In this document: one piece after another, positions 28,421-39,441 of the stretch
How the letters are laid out: each line of letters opens with the position of its first letter
How positions within the stretch are numbered: position 1 is the stretch's first letter
From: Chloroflexota bacterium
GTDB lineage: Bacteria; Chloroflexota; Anaerolineae; Aggregatilineales; Phototrophicaceae
Reading direction: 5' to 3'
Length of the DNA: 64,000 nt
Assembly: GCA_011523705.1 (NCBI GenBank)
Contig: WTGC01000140.1
Coordinates: forward strand, 1 to 64,000
Position numbers and translations under genes: made by a program
Notes under the pieces: model-generated
What the model was told of the DNA's origin: nothing
The model's input: only the letters and a program-made list of their open reading frames with translations
Databases searched by the model: none

Positions 28421-29464
28421 TTAGTCTTGATCGAGAAAGCGGGCTTGCGGCGAATTGGCCAGAAAATCGAAGTCGCGCAGCATGCTTGTCTTGCGCTCAT
28501 CATCAAGCAAGGACAATTCGATCGAGCGCCGCGCCATTTGAACCAGGATCTCCGGCGATAATCCGCACTCTTCGCGCGCCAATACATATTCATCAACCAG
28601 CGAGCTATGGTAGAGCGAGGGATTGTCGCAAGAAAGCACCAGTTGCGCATTCGCTTCATAAAGGCGCGCCGCCGGAATATCCGGCGCCTTCTCCACCTGC
28701 CCGGTGTTCAGGGCGCGCGTCATTGAATTCACAAGTGGAATGCCAGCCTCCACCACCTGATTGAGCAGTGACTCGTCTTCAGCGAGCCGCCAGGCGTTGA
28801 CCAGCCGACCAGGCTGAAGTTCGTCGATGACTTCGCGGATTTCGTTTGCGCCAGCGCCCTCGCCGGCGCTTGCCGCGGTCGGCAACTCTTTCTTTTGAGC
28901 GGTGGCGAAGGCGCGGTGAAACTGCCCGAGCGGCTGGGCGTCTTCCGGTCCAACCAGCCCAATGGCGACCACGTTACCCATTCGGCCGGCGCTGCCGCTC
29001 GCCCAGCGCGCGACATCATCACCGGCGCGCGGGTTGTCGCGGGGAATGCAGAATATCCAGGACAGGTCGACATTCCAGGCGCGTCGAGAGCGATCTCGAC
29101 CGTCGTTCAGCGCGTCGATGAATGTATCGAAGTTCATTTTGGCGCTGCCGATAAAGTCGGATGGCGCGACGGCAACTTCGGCATAGCGCACATTCTGCTT
29201 GGCCAGCGCCACACCAATATCATAGACGACGAGCGCGATGTCTTCTGGATACATCACCCAACTGCCCGCAACACGGGCGATCTCATCAATGCGCGTCGGG
29301 TCCGGATTGTTGAGCAGTTCCACCCACTGGCTAAAGTCATCCACTTGAGCGGGTATGCCATTCTGATTCGCGATGAGCAGAAGGCTTTCCATGCGCAATG
29401 CGCCCGTCAACTGCAAGTTCAATTCAACTTTGGGCAGCGCCGCTATGAAGTCCCGAAATGACAT
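28421..29464 (-). CDS. Adenosine deaminase-fold protein lacking catalytic histidines (probable pseudoenzyme)
   Basis: The 347-aa product aligns along its whole length to adenosine/adenine deaminase, but key residues are changed. The N-terminal LPKAELHLHLEG motif reads LPKVELNLQLTG (Asn16 and Gln18 for two zinc histidines). The HAGE motif reads SAGE (Ser199, with Glu202 kept). The RIGHG motif reads RLVNA (Asn223). TDDP reads CDNP (Asp280 kept, Asn281 replacing the second Asp). All four usual catalytic or metal histidines are gone while the frame is intact, so it should not bind zinc normally. It may be a binding or regulatory protein. The ATG at 29464 matches the family start; a TTG at 29512 with GGGGAG upstream would add 16 residues. 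Confidence 0.8.
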   Translation of the reverse strand: MSFRDFIAALPKVELNLQLTGALRMESLLLIANQNGIPAQVDDFSQWVELLNNPDPTRIDEIARVAGSWVMYPEDIALVVYDIGVALAKQNVRYAEVAVAPSDFIGSAKMNFDTFIDALNDGRDRSRRAWNVDLSWIFCIPRDNPRAGDDVARWASGSAGRMGNVVAIGLVGPEDAQPLGQFHRAFATAQKKELPTAASAGEGAGANEIREVIDELQPGRLVNAWRLAEDESLLNQVVEAGIPLVNSMTRALNTGQVEKAPDIPAARLYEANAQLVLSCDNPSLYHSSLVDEYVLAREECGLSPEILVQMARRSIELSLLDDERKTSMLRDFDFLANSPQARFLDQD

Positions 29465-29550
29465 GTTTATTTCCACTTCTGCCGACGTTTGGTTTGTAGC
29501 GGGAAGCGACAATGCTGGCTCCCCTGGCTAGCCGGGAGCCACGAACTTGC

Positions 29551-31209
<1,659 letters not shown>

Positions 31210-31292
31210 TAAACCGACCAATCTCCACATCCCTGACGCGCGAGCTCACGAATTCTATCTAGCAGCGCCCAACTATCCGTGGCGGCAGCGCA

Positions 31293-31664
31293 TCACAATA
31301 TTTGGCGCAACTCCATCGCCGCCTGCTTCATATCGAGGAAGACCAACCCTAACTTCGCGTTTTCACTGGCGAGGGCGGTAAGCACCGCGTACTCATTCAC
31401 CGCCATCAGCAGCACATAACCGAACTCGCCCCGAATGTACACCTGGCTGAGCTCGCCGCGTTTTAGGTCATGCGCGATTCGCTCACCAAGAGCCAGCATT
31501 GCCGCCGACATCGACGCCATTAGATCATCGGTCAGCCCGTTCGGCAGGCGCGAGGCGATCATCAGTCCTTCGACGCTGATAACGGCGGTCCCTTCCAGCT
31601 CTGGCGTCAGCGCTTCCAGGGCAATCAGCCGCCGCTCGATCAGATCTTCTCTGGGCGCGCTCAT
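31293..31664 (-). CDS. Roadblock/LC7 domain protein
   Basis: The 123-aa product is a complete roadblock/longin-like domain. GTAVISVEGLMIASRLPNG is followed by ASMSAAMLALGERIAHDL and ending YAVLTALASENAKLGLVFLDM. In bacteria such proteins act as activating partners (MglB-like) of Ras-type GTPases such as MglA. No GTPase gene is adjacent; the neighbours are pyrG and the divergent moxR. A role in polarity or signalling is inference only. Confidence 0.82.
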   Translation of the reverse strand: MSAPREDLIERRLIALEALTPELEGTAVISVEGLMIASRLPNGLTDDLMASMSAAMLALGERIAHDLKRGELSQVYIRGEFGYVLLMAVNEYAVLTALASENAKLGLVFLDMKQAAMELRQIL

Positions 31665-31947
31665 CTATTGCACCCGACGGGTCGCCGCCGCTGGACAAAC
31701 CGAATACCAACATTGTGCAACCACAGACTCATGATACTATCTAAAGGCGACCAAAATGGCGATTGATTTCTAAGCGATGATCTCGGACGGGCGAAGCTGA
31801 CAAAATCCGAATCGCTGGATTTCATTATACTCGCAATAGGCTGGACGGCAAGTTGCCGGGTGAGTGAATGTCAATCGAGCCGCATTCTTTAATCGGCGAT
31901 TCCGCTATACTAGGTTCATAGAATCGGCTCTACCTGAAAGCTGGAGA
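31665..31947. other. Divergent intergenic region with a TATACT -10-like site
   Basis: This gap separates the roadblock gene and moxR. TATACT occurs twice, around 31829 and 31906. The second would place transcription start between the two possible moxR starts and so supports the later one at 31948, but I found no good -35. Nothing else is recognisable. Confidence 0.3.
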
Positions 31948-32946
31948 ATGAGCGAGCAGTTGAGAACGACTAGCCAGACGAGTCATGTTCGGCAAGCCGC
32001 GGAGACGGTGAAGGAAATCACCGAGAGGATCGCGAACAGCGTTGGGCGGGTCATATTGGGCAAAAATAACGAAATCCGTCTGACGATTCTGGGCATGCTT
32101 TGCCGGGGTCATATTCTGCTGGAGGATATTCCCGGCGTCGGCAAGACGATGATGGCAAAGTCGCTGGCGCGCGCCGTTGGCTGTACCTTCAATCGCATTC
32201 AATTCACGCCGGACATGCTGCCTTCGGATATCACCGGCGTGTCGATCTTCAATCCCAAAACCCGCGAATTTGAGTTTCGGCCCGGTCCCATCATGGCACA
32301 GATTGTGCTGGCCGACGAGATTAACCGGGCGACACCCAAGACTCAATCCGCGCTATTGGAGGCGATGGAAGAAGGGCAAATGACCGTTGACGGCGTCACC
32401 TATCGCCTCAGCAACCCCTTCCTCATTATGGCGACGCAAAACCCAATCGAATACGAAGGCACCTTCCCGTTGCCGGAGGCTCAGTTGGATCGTTTCCTGA
32501 TACGCATCCAAATGGGCTATCCGCAGCCACAGGATGAACTGAATATCCTCGCCTCGCAGCAGTATCAGCATCCGATTCAGAATCTGCAGCAGGTTGTCAC
32601 CTTGAAGGAACTGCTGGCCGTCCAACAGTTGATCAAAGACGTCTATGTCGCCAAAGAGGTCCAGCAGTACATTATCAACCTGATTACCGCATCCAGGCGG
32701 CACAGCGATGTCTACCTAGGCAGCAGCCCGCGGGGTTCCCTGGCGTTGTTCCGCACGGCGCAAGCGCGAGCGGCGATGAGCGGACGCGATTTCGCTATCC
32801 CAGACGATGTCAAAGCCTTGGCGGAAGTGACGCTGGCTCACCGCATCATTGTGGGGCCGGCGGCGCGTCTCAAGAACATTACGTCGAGGGCGATCGTGCA
32901 GGACATCCTGCATTCGACGCCGGTTCCCGGTTCTTCCGTTCGTTGA
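31948..32946 (+). CDS. MoxR-family AAA+ ATPase
   Basis: The 332-aa product has the Walker [17 protein letters not shown], Walker [10 protein letters not shown], sensor region [23 protein letters not shown] and the C-terminal lid with [14 protein letters not shown]. MoxR ATPases act as chaperones, often with a DUF58 partner, and the next gene is such a partner 6 bases on. I chose the ATG at 31948 (GGAG close upstream), which gives the usual N-terminus; the frame is open back to 31864. Confidence 0.92.
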   Translation: MSEQLRTTSQTSHVRQAAETVKEITERIANSVGRVILGKNNEIRLTILGMLCRGHILLEDIPGVGKTMMAKSLARAVGCTFNRIQFTPDMLPSDITGVSIFNPKTREFEFRPGPIMAQIVLADEINRATPKTQSALLEAMEEGQMTVDGVTYRLSNPFLIMATQNPIEYEGTFPLPEAQLDRFLIRIQMGYPQPQDELNILASQQYQHPIQNLQQVVTLKELLAVQQLIKDVYVAKEVQQYIINLITASRRHSDVYLGSSPRGSLALFRTAQARAAMSGRDFAIPDDVKALAEVTLAHRIIVGPAARLKNITSRAIVQDILHSTPVPGSSVR

Positions 32947-32952
32947 GTTCCC

Positions 32953-34206
32953 ATGCCCAGCCGCCGTAACGCATTATATTTGTTGGCGATTTTCAGCCTG
33001 TTGATTGGCTTGTTCACCGGGCGCTCCGATCTATTCAACATCAGTTACCTGATCGCGGCGATGATGTTTTTGTCGCTGCTGTGGACTTGGCTATCACTGC
33101 GCGGGATTGCCCTGCGGCGCGCCACGCGGACGCGACGTTCGCAAGTCGGTCGCGTCTTTCAGGAATCCTTTGGCGTTCGCAAGACGGGCGTCTTGCCCAA
33201 GCTCTGGCTTGAAATTCGCGATCATTCGACCTTGCCAGGCCACTTCGCTGGTCATGTCGTGCCTGCTTTAGTGGGCAATCGGGAATACACCTGGGACGCG
33301 GAGACATTGTGCGCGGTTCGCGGCGAATTCCAATTGGGTCCAATGACCGTCGTCAGCGGCGATCCTTTCGGTCTTTTTCAGTCGCCGCGGCGCATTGGGG
33401 CGACCGACCGACTCATCGTTTATCCAATGACGCTGGAAATCAATCGCGTCATTCTGCCGGTCGGCTTCCTCTCTGGCGGAGACGCCCAGCGGCAGTTGAC
33501 GCACCAGATCACGACCAACGCCAGCAGCATACGCGATTACGTATCCGGCGACAGCATGAACCGCATTCATTGGCGCTCGACGGCGCGCACCGGCAACATC
33601 ATGGTGAAAGAGTTCGAGTTGGATCCGCTGGTGGATATCTGGCTGCTCAACGACTTTTCGGCCGATTCGCTCTGCGAAGACGCGAGCGTGCGCCGAGTCG
33701 ATCGAGTTGGCAATATCATCCCCAGCTCGACGCGGATTCCGCCGTCGACTGAAGAATATGGCGTGATCATAGCGGCGTCGCTCGCCAAGCATTTCCTCGA
33801 TGATGAGCGTGTGGTCGGCTACGCCGCTTATACGCCCTACCGACAGGTGTTCCAGCCGGAGCGCGGCAACCGGCAGCTGACGCGCATTCTCGAGGCGTTG
33901 GCTTCGGCGCGCAGCACATCCAATCACTCGCTGAAAGACGTGCTGTCCTTGGAGACGCCTCTCTTCACCAGAGGTACGTCGCTGATGATTATCACGTCGT
34001 CGGTGTCGCAGGATTGGATTAGTGAAGCGCAAGTCTTGCAGCGGCGCGGAATCCGTCTAATATGTGTCTATATCAACCCGAATACATTCGGCAGTGAGCA
34101 GGATTCCAGCGGAATTCGGGGCATGCTGCAGCTGGCGAAGATCCCCACTATCGTCATCAGCAAAGACGACGACCTGGCGGTCGCGCTAGAGCAGCGGCCC
34201 GCATGA
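32953..34206 (+). CDS. DUF58 domain protein
   Basis: The 417-aa product has two N-terminal membrane segments (about 7-25 and 30-50). An extracytoplasmic or cytoplasmic beta region follows with RGEFQLGPMTVVSGDPFGLF. The DUF58 core carries RDYVSGDSMNRIHWRSTARTG and a VWA-like C-terminus. DUF58 proteins pair with MoxR ATPases in a widespread but poorly understood system linked to envelope stress or metal insertion. The tight spacing to moxR supports the pairing. No transglutaminase or VWA genes follow, so this is a minimal set. Confidence 0.9.
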   Translation: MPSRRNALYLLAIFSLLIGLFTGRSDLFNISYLIAAMMFLSLLWTWLSLRGIALRRATRTRRSQVGRVFQESFGVRKTGVLPKLWLEIRDHSTLPGHFAGHVVPALVGNREYTWDAETLCAVRGEFQLGPMTVVSGDPFGLFQSPRRIGATDRLIVYPMTLEINRVILPVGFLSGGDAQRQLTHQITTNASSIRDYVSGDSMNRIHWRSTARTGNIMVKEFELDPLVDIWLLNDFSADSLCEDASVRRVDRVGNIIPSSTRIPPSTEEYGVIIAASLAKHFLDDERVVGYAAYTPYRQVFQPERGNRQLTRILEALASARSTSNHSLKDVLSLETPLFTRGTSLMIITSSVSQDWISEAQVLQRRGIRLICVYINPNTFGSEQDSSGIRGMLQLAKIPTIVISKDDDLAVALEQRPA

Positions 34207-34231
34207 GCGACGACAATCGGAGAGGCTAGGC

Positions 34232-35377
34232 ATGAACGACAGCTACGACATCATCGTGATTGGCGCCGGCGCAATGGGCAGCGCGGCCGCCTATTACCTG
34301 GCCAGACGAGGTCAGCGCGTCTTGCTGCTGGAGCAGTTCGAAATTGATCACCGCAAGGGCAGCTCTTACGGATATTCGCGAATTATCCGCTATTCCTACG
34401 ATCGTCCTGAATACGTCGACCTTATGAAGGACACCTTTCCGCTTTGGTTCGCCTTGGAGGACGAACTGGGAGAAACGCTGTATCACCGAACCGGCGGCAT
34501 TGACTTCGGACCAGCTGATGATCATTCGCTTCAGGCGACCATTGCGGCGGTAAAAGCCAGCGGTATCAGCCACGAACTCATGTCGGCAGACGAGGCGCAT
34601 AAGCGATTCCCTCAGTTTCGCTTCGCCGACGGCTTCCAGGTACTGTATCAGCCCGATAGCGGCTTCGTCGCCGCCTCCAGTGCCGTGCGCGGGCATATCA
34701 AATTGGCCCGGCGTTTTGGCGCCGATGTGCGGGACAAGACACAGGTTCAAAACATCAAAGTCGCTCGCGACAGCGTCGATGTCAGCACTGGGGGCGAGGA
34801 TTTTTCGGCAGGCCGGCTGATCGTCACCGCTGGGTCCTGGGCGAAGGCGCTGCTCACAGAGACCGGGCTTGAATTGCCGCTGACCGTCTTGCGCTGCCAG
34901 TTGAATTTCATGGCGCCGGCCGACTGGGTACCATTCGAATCCGAACGCTGCCCGATTTGGATCGCTCATGTCAGCGAGCGATTTGCGACCTCGCTTTACG
35001 GCATCCCGTCGCACGACGGCTCTGGCTTCAAGATCGCCTTCCACGGCGGCCCGCCAGTAAGCAGCCCGGCGGACATCGACTATGCGCCTGATGCGAGCAA
35101 TGTAGAAGCGCTGCGGCCCTTCATGCGCGCGCATATTCCCGGCATCGCGTCAGCGCCGGCGAAGGAGAGCAGAATCTGCCTTTATACGCGGACGCCCGAC
35201 GAGCATTTCATCGTCGATCGCCATCCGGAGCATGCACATGTCGCAATCGGCGCCGGCTTCAGCGGTCACGGCTTCAAGTTCAGCACGATGATCGGCAAGA
35301 TGCTCACAGATATCGCGCTCGACGGTCAAACGCCACACAATGATCTCTTGTTCAAAATCAGTCGCTTTTCAGATTAA
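34232..35377 (+). CDS. Monomeric sarcosine oxidase/N-methyltryptophan oxidase-like FAD enzyme
   Basis: The 381-aa product has the FAD-binding IIVIGAGAMGSAAAYYLARRG and the SSYGYSRIIRYSY segment of the family. It ends with the motif SRICLYTRTPDEHFIVD, whose cysteine aligns with the residue that binds FAD covalently in monomeric sarcosine oxidase. GAGFSGHGFKFS follows. It should oxidise a secondary N-methyl amine and make H2O2. The substrate is not known. The 3' end overlaps the GNAT gene by 20 bases in convergent orientation. Confidence 0.88.
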   Translation: MNDSYDIIVIGAGAMGSAAAYYLARRGQRVLLLEQFEIDHRKGSSYGYSRIIRYSYDRPEYVDLMKDTFPLWFALEDELGETLYHRTGGIDFGPADDHSLQATIAAVKASGISHELMSADEAHKRFPQFRFADGFQVLYQPDSGFVAASSAVRGHIKLARRFGADVRDKTQVQNIKVARDSVDVSTGGEDFSAGRLIVTAGSWAKALLTETGLELPLTVLRCQLNFMAPADWVPFESERCPIWIAHVSERFATSLYGIPSHDGSGFKIAFHGGPPVSSPADIDYAPDASNVEALRPFMRAHIPGIASAPAKESRICLYTRTPDEHFIVDRHPEHAHVAIGAGFSGHGFKFSTMIGKMLTDIALDGQTPHNDLLFKISRFSD

Positions 35378-36044
35378 TCGTCCACCAATGGTAGGCGCCG
35401 ACTTTTCGGAAACTACTCGCCTGCAACAGCTTACGAGTCTCAAGCGCATTGTTGGGAATCACCGCGCCAATGACCGTTACTTCAATTTGCGAAGCCAGCT
35501 GATGGGCGTCGGCGATCGCTTCGCGGCTCAATTTCCCTTCCAACCACAAGCCGGAGTAGCTGAGCGTCTCCACTGGGATCACCCGCGCCTCGTGAAGACG
35601 CGACTGGTGAGCAACGGGCTGCGGATCGACGATGTGCAACTCGAAGACGTCGGAAGACCGAGCGAAACCGTGACGGCGGCAAAGTCTTTGCATCGCCGCG
35701 TTCTCGCAGCGCACGAGCGCGCGTACCTGCCGCGCTCCCGCATCTGCGGCAAATGATTTGCTCGCCGCCACTAATCTAGTCCCTACGCCGCGCCTCTGCG
35801 CCTCTGGAGCGACCGCCAGCAAGTCGAGTTCAAAGCGGCGTCCGCCCGTCGGATAAGCCGTGAAGAGGCAGCCGACGAAGCCCATGACCGCGGCGTCTTT
35901 GGTCGCGACAAGTGTTTGGCCTTCAGCCAGAACACGGCGCGCTCGCGGCGAGCCAGGGTCAATCGAAGCGACGCCCGTTTCCGAGGCGACGCGCTCGATC
36001 GCAGGGGCGTCTTCGGGTTTGGCGAGCCGGATCTGTACGCTCAT
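35358..36044 (-). CDS. GNAT acetyltransferase with C-terminal extension
   Basis: The 228-aa product begins with a GNAT domain (about 1-135) with LDLLAVAPEAQRRGVGTRLV, the acetyl-CoA-binding A motif. It continues with about 90 residues (VETLSYSGLWLEGKLS to the end) that look like a second degraded half-domain. The ATG at 36044 has AAGG upstream and starts the typical SVQIRLAKPEDAPAIERV; the frame is open to 36134. The substrate is unknown. It is divergent from the spermidine-synthase-like gene. Confidence 0.78.
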   Translation of the reverse strand: MSVQIRLAKPEDAPAIERVASETGVASIDPGSPRARRVLAEGQTLVATKDAAVMGFVGCLFTAYPTGGRRFELDLLAVAPEAQRRGVGTRLVAASKSFAADAGARQVRALVRCENAAMQRLCRRHGFARSSDVFELHIVDPQPVAHQSRLHEARVIPVETLSYSGLWLEGKLSREAIADAHQLASQIEVTVIGAVIPNNALETRKLLQASSFRKVGAYHWWTINLKSD

Positions 36045-36118
36045 TGATTTTTCGCCTTGCGCGACCCATAATGAATCGCTGAAGCCTTGCAGTCCAGCCA
36101 GCATTATCGAGTGTAATC

Positions 36119-37735
36119 TTGTCAGTCGCAACACCCGCGCGACAGCCTGTGGCGCTTAGCAGACCGTATCTCTACCTTATCGCCTTTACCAGCGGCATGG
36201 CGACGCTCGCGATCGAGCTGTCGGCTTCGCGCTTGCTCGGCAGCGTCTTCGGCAACAGCAATCTGGTGTGGGCAAATGTCATCGGCTTGATGCTGCTCTA
36301 TCTGACCGCTGGCTACTTCCTTGGCGGTCGCTTGGCCGATCGCTTCCCGCGAGCGGATGTGCTGCTGCGGCTCATCCTGTGGGCGGCCTTCCTCAGCGCG
36401 CTGATACCGCTCGCGGCGCGCCCCATCATCACACGGGCGGCGCAGGCTGTATTTGGCGCGGAAGCGGCGCTGGCGTTGGGCTCATTCATCGTCATTCTGA
36501 TTCTTTTCTCGGTTCCTGTTACTCTGCTTGGCACCGTTTCGCCCTTTGTCATCCGCCTTGCGATGACCCAAATCGCGGACAGCGGCAAAGTCGCGGGACA
36601 AGTCTACGCGATCAGCACGCTTGGCAGCCTGCTGGGTACATTTCTGCCCGTCCTGGTGACGATTCCCCAGTTAGGCACGACGCGCACTTTCCTATTGTTC
36701 TCGGGCTTGCTATTCGTCGTCGCCTTCGTTGCGCTCTGGCGCAACCATCGGCGAGCCGCCTTGCCCTATGCCCTGCTGCCCCTCATTCTGGCATTGCCCG
36801 CCGGCGGCGTTCTCGGCCGTCCCCTGCGTCCAGCGGCGCCCGGCGCCAGCCTGAAGTACGCCGGCGAAAGCGCATACAACTATATTCAGGTTGAGGAAGA
36901 TCCTGCCGGCTATCGCTATTTGTATCTCAATGAAGGCCAAGGCGTTCACAGTTTGTGGCACGAGACGGAAGTCTTTTACGGCGGGACCTGGGATTATTTC
37001 CTGGCCGCGCCATATTTCAATGAGCCGCCTTTTCGCGCCGACCAAGTTCGCTCCCTCCTCTTGATTGGCTCGGCGGCGGGCACCGTTGCGCGGCAGCACA
37101 CGGCCATTTATGGCGACATCGCTATCGACGGCATCGAACTAGACCCGGAGATTGTCGCGGTCGGCGCCGAGTATTTCGACATGAATGCGTCGGCGATGCC
37201 CCAGTTGACAACGCATATCGGGGACGGACGCTACCTGCTCAATCGTATGGATCAGCGGTACACGGTGATCGCCATCGATGCTTACCGTCCGCCCTATATT
37301 CCCTGGCATCTAACCACCGTCGAATTCTTCACCGAAGCGAAAGCTCGCTTGACGGAAGAAGGAGTCGTCGCCATCAATGTTGGGCGGACGGATTCCGACC
37401 GGCGCCTGGTCGATGCGTTGTCGCGGACACTTTTAGAAGTCTTTCCCAGTGTACACGCGATAGACGTGCCGCAATCTTTCAATTCGATTCTGGTCGCGTC
37501 CAATCTGGCCACCGGCGCAGGCAATCTGCGCGCAAACCTGAACTATCCGGTCGGCAGCTTTGATCCTGTTCTCTATGACATTCTGGCTAAAGCTACCGAC
37601 AACATCGTGCCACTCGGCGAGAGCGACATCGTGTTCACCGACGATCGGGCGCCGGTCGAGACTTTGGTGGATTCCATTGTGCTGGACTTTCTGCTGGCGG
37701 GCCGCGCTGAGGAGTTTCGGCTGGACCATGAGTAA
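36119..37735 (+). CDS. Fused MFS-like membrane domain and spermidine synthase-like protein
   Basis: The 538-aa product has about seven membrane segments (1-220). It is followed by a spermidine-synthase/methyltransferase-type Rossmann domain (about 255-480) with YRYLYLNEGQGVHSLW, LLLIGSAAGTVARQ, IELDPEIVAVGAEYF and the Asp of VIAIDAYRPPYIPWHLTT. Such fusions are common in bacteria and their substrate is unsettled. The start is TTG at 36119. The 3' end overlaps the DUF1461 gene by 8 bases. Confidence 0.85.
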   Translation: MSVATPARQPVALSRPYLYLIAFTSGMATLAIELSASRLLGSVFGNSNLVWANVIGLMLLYLTAGYFLGGRLADRFPRADVLLRLILWAAFLSALIPLAARPIITRAAQAVFGAEAALALGSFIVILILFSVPVTLLGTVSPFVIRLAMTQIADSGKVAGQVYAISTLGSLLGTFLPVLVTIPQLGTTRTFLLFSGLLFVVAFVALWRNHRRAALPYALLPLILALPAGGVLGRPLRPAAPGASLKYAGESAYNYIQVEEDPAGYRYLYLNEGQGVHSLWHETEVFYGGTWDYFLAAPYFNEPPFRADQVRSLLLIGSAAGTVARQHTAIYGDIAIDGIELDPEIVAVGAEYFDMNASAMPQLTTHIGDGRYLLNRMDQRYTVIAIDAYRPPYIPWHLTTVEFFTEAKARLTEEGVVAINVGRTDSDRRLVDALSRTLLEVFPSVHAIDVPQSFNSILVASNLATGAGNLRANLNYPVGSFDPVLYDILAKATDNIVPLGESDIVFTDDRAPVETLVDSIVLDFLLAGRAEEFRLDHE

Positions 37736-38450
37736 CTCGCGCGCATTTCAATACTTCGTCCGCTTGTATTTTGCGCTTGCTGTGCCGCTCTGGCTCGTGT
37801 TATCGGGAGTTAGGCTGCTGCTCGGCGAGCAATTCCTGCAATTGGAATATCGGCGGCCCGGGTTCCCCGCCGATGCCTATGGCTTCGACATTGAAGATCG
37901 CATCGACTATGGTCCATTCGCCGTCAACTTTCTTTTCATTGGCGAGGCCATCGACTACTTGGCTTCCTTGCGCCTTCCGGGTGAAAAGTGCTGGAATCAG
38001 GCGCCCGGCGTGGCTGATTGCCCCTTGTTCAACGAGCGCGAATTAAGGCATATGGCGGATGTCAAGCGCGCGACGACGCTGGCATTCGCGCTCGCGATCA
38101 TCAGCGCGCTCGTCGGCGCCTGTACAGCGCTAGCCAGCCGGCACAATGAGGGGCTGCGATCAGATATGGCCGTCGGCGTGCGGCGCGGCTGCCAGCTCGC
38201 TCTGTTCTCGATCGTATTCCTGGCGATTTTATCATTGACCGCCTGGGATCGAGCATTTGACGCTTTCCATGACGTTTTCTTCGCCGCCGGCACTTGGCGC
38301 TTTCCCTTTTCAGACAGCTTGATTCGGCTCTATCCGGAGCAGCTATTCATTGACGCCGCACTGTTGATCGCCGCATTTGTGTCGCTATCCGCCGTCGCCT
38401 TGCTTCGCCTGTTGGCGCTTCGCGAACGGCGCGCGCGGACGCGTGACTGA
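37728..38450 (+). CDS. DUF1461 (TIGR01906-type) integral membrane protein
   Basis: The 240-aa product has an N-terminal membrane helix, an extracytoplasmic loop with LEYRRPGFPADAYGF and CPLFNERELRHMADVK, and three more helices. The loop motifs NERELRHMADVK are typical of the TIGR01906 family, whose function is unknown. The ATG at 37728 overlaps the upstream gene by 8 bases, so the two are likely translationally coupled. That linkage suggests a shared role for the membrane pair. Confidence 0.8.
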   Translation: MSNSRAFQYFVRLYFALAVPLWLVLSGVRLLLGEQFLQLEYRRPGFPADAYGFDIEDRIDYGPFAVNFLFIGEAIDYLASLRLPGEKCWNQAPGVADCPLFNERELRHMADVKRATTLAFALAIISALVGACTALASRHNEGLRSDMAVGVRRGCQLALFSIVFLAILSLTAWDRAFDAFHDVFFAAGTWRFPFSDSLIRLYPEQLFIDAALLIAAFVSLSAVALLRLLALRERRARTRD

Positions 38451-38589
38451 TAGCTCGCAAGCCGGGAATAACACCACAAGTATACGTCGCAACTCAAAAG
38501 CTCGGCAAAAGTTGTGCTCGACTGTAAGTTGTGTTAGCTTCAGGCGATTGCAGCTTACCGTCCAATAGACATCGAGTTCGGATCCCGAC

Positions 38590-39441
38590 ATGAACGCAAG
38601 CATTTCGCGGCGAGAGTTTTTGCGCAATGGCGCGGGCATTGCGCTTGCTTCGGTCTTGGGCTTGTCCGGCATAGGCGCCAGCGCCAACAGCGCCAAGGTC
38701 ATCCGGCACGTGTACACCAATGCACGGAAAGTTAGTCTCACTTACGATGACCTTTGGAGCGAATACTACACTTTGCGCATCGGGCGCGAATATCACCGGC
38801 GCAACATCCGATTGACCTTGTTCCCCGCAGGCCGCGCCGTGCTGAATAACCTGGAGCGCCCCAACCCCGGCTATGAAAACCTCTACCTCCGGCTGCGCGA
38901 TATGGGGCACGAATTCGGCTGCCATCTCTTTACACACCGCGTCATTGGGGATTTCAGCCTGCAGCAGCTTATCGACGAAGAAATGGAGCCGGCGCTCCAT
39001 ACGATGCGGCGGGCGCTCGGTCCTGGCTTTCGCCCGGTAGGCATCCGGCCTCCCTATGGGCATGTCACCGATGCATTGAAGGAAATGTCGGCCAATTACG
39101 GCATGCCCTTGATCCTCTGGGGGCTGGATTCGCAAGACGCGGTATGTACCAAAAAGTTCGAGGACAAGCCATGCGAATGCGCCGCCCAGGCCATGTACGA
39201 ATCTTACGCGCCGGAATGGCGTCCAAGAATGCCGGAGGAAATCTGCAGCGAAGAGCAATGCGATAGACGCTGCGTGGATGTGATCCTAAAGAATTATGAG
39301 AGCTATTTGCGCCCGGGCACAATCATTCTGCACCATACGATTAAGAGTTCGCTCCAGGCGATTCAACCAACCTTGAACTTCCTCCGGTCTTGGAATATGA
39401 AGCCCGTTCCTCTCTCTGAGCTACTGACGCTTGCGTCCTAA
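38590..39441 (+). CDS. Tat-exported polysaccharide deacetylase (NodB/CE4-like), cysteine-rich
   Basis: The 283-aa product begins with a twin-arginine signal, SRREFLRNGAGIALASV. It carries NodB motifs: VSLTYDD (metal and base), GHEFGCHLFTH (HxxxH), GIRPPYGH, ILWGLDSQD and TIILHHTIKSS. So the metal site looks intact, although motif 1 lacks the usual glycine after TYDD. A cysteine-rich insert (VCTKKF, CECAAQ, EICSEEQCDRRC; about residues 180-240) may bind metal or form disulfides; this is unusual for the family. It should deacetylate a sugar polymer outside the membrane. Confidence 0.8.
   Translation: MNASISRREFLRNGAGIALASVLGLSGIGASANSAKVIRHVYTNARKVSLTYDDLWSEYYTLRIGREYHRRNIRLTLFPAGRAVLNNLERPNPGYENLYLRLRDMGHEFGCHLFTHRVIGDFSLQQLIDEEMEPALHTMRRALGPGFRPVGIRPPYGHVTDALKEMSANYGMPLILWGLDSQDAVCTKKFEDKPCECAAQAMYESYAPEWRPRMPEEICSEEQCDRRCVDVILKNYESYLRPGTIILHHTIKSSLQAIQPTLNFLRSWNMKPVPLSELLTLAS

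Noticed and set aside
34226-35134. Minus-strand open frame over the amine oxidase gene
   Set aside because: Shadow of the FAD enzyme in the other direction.
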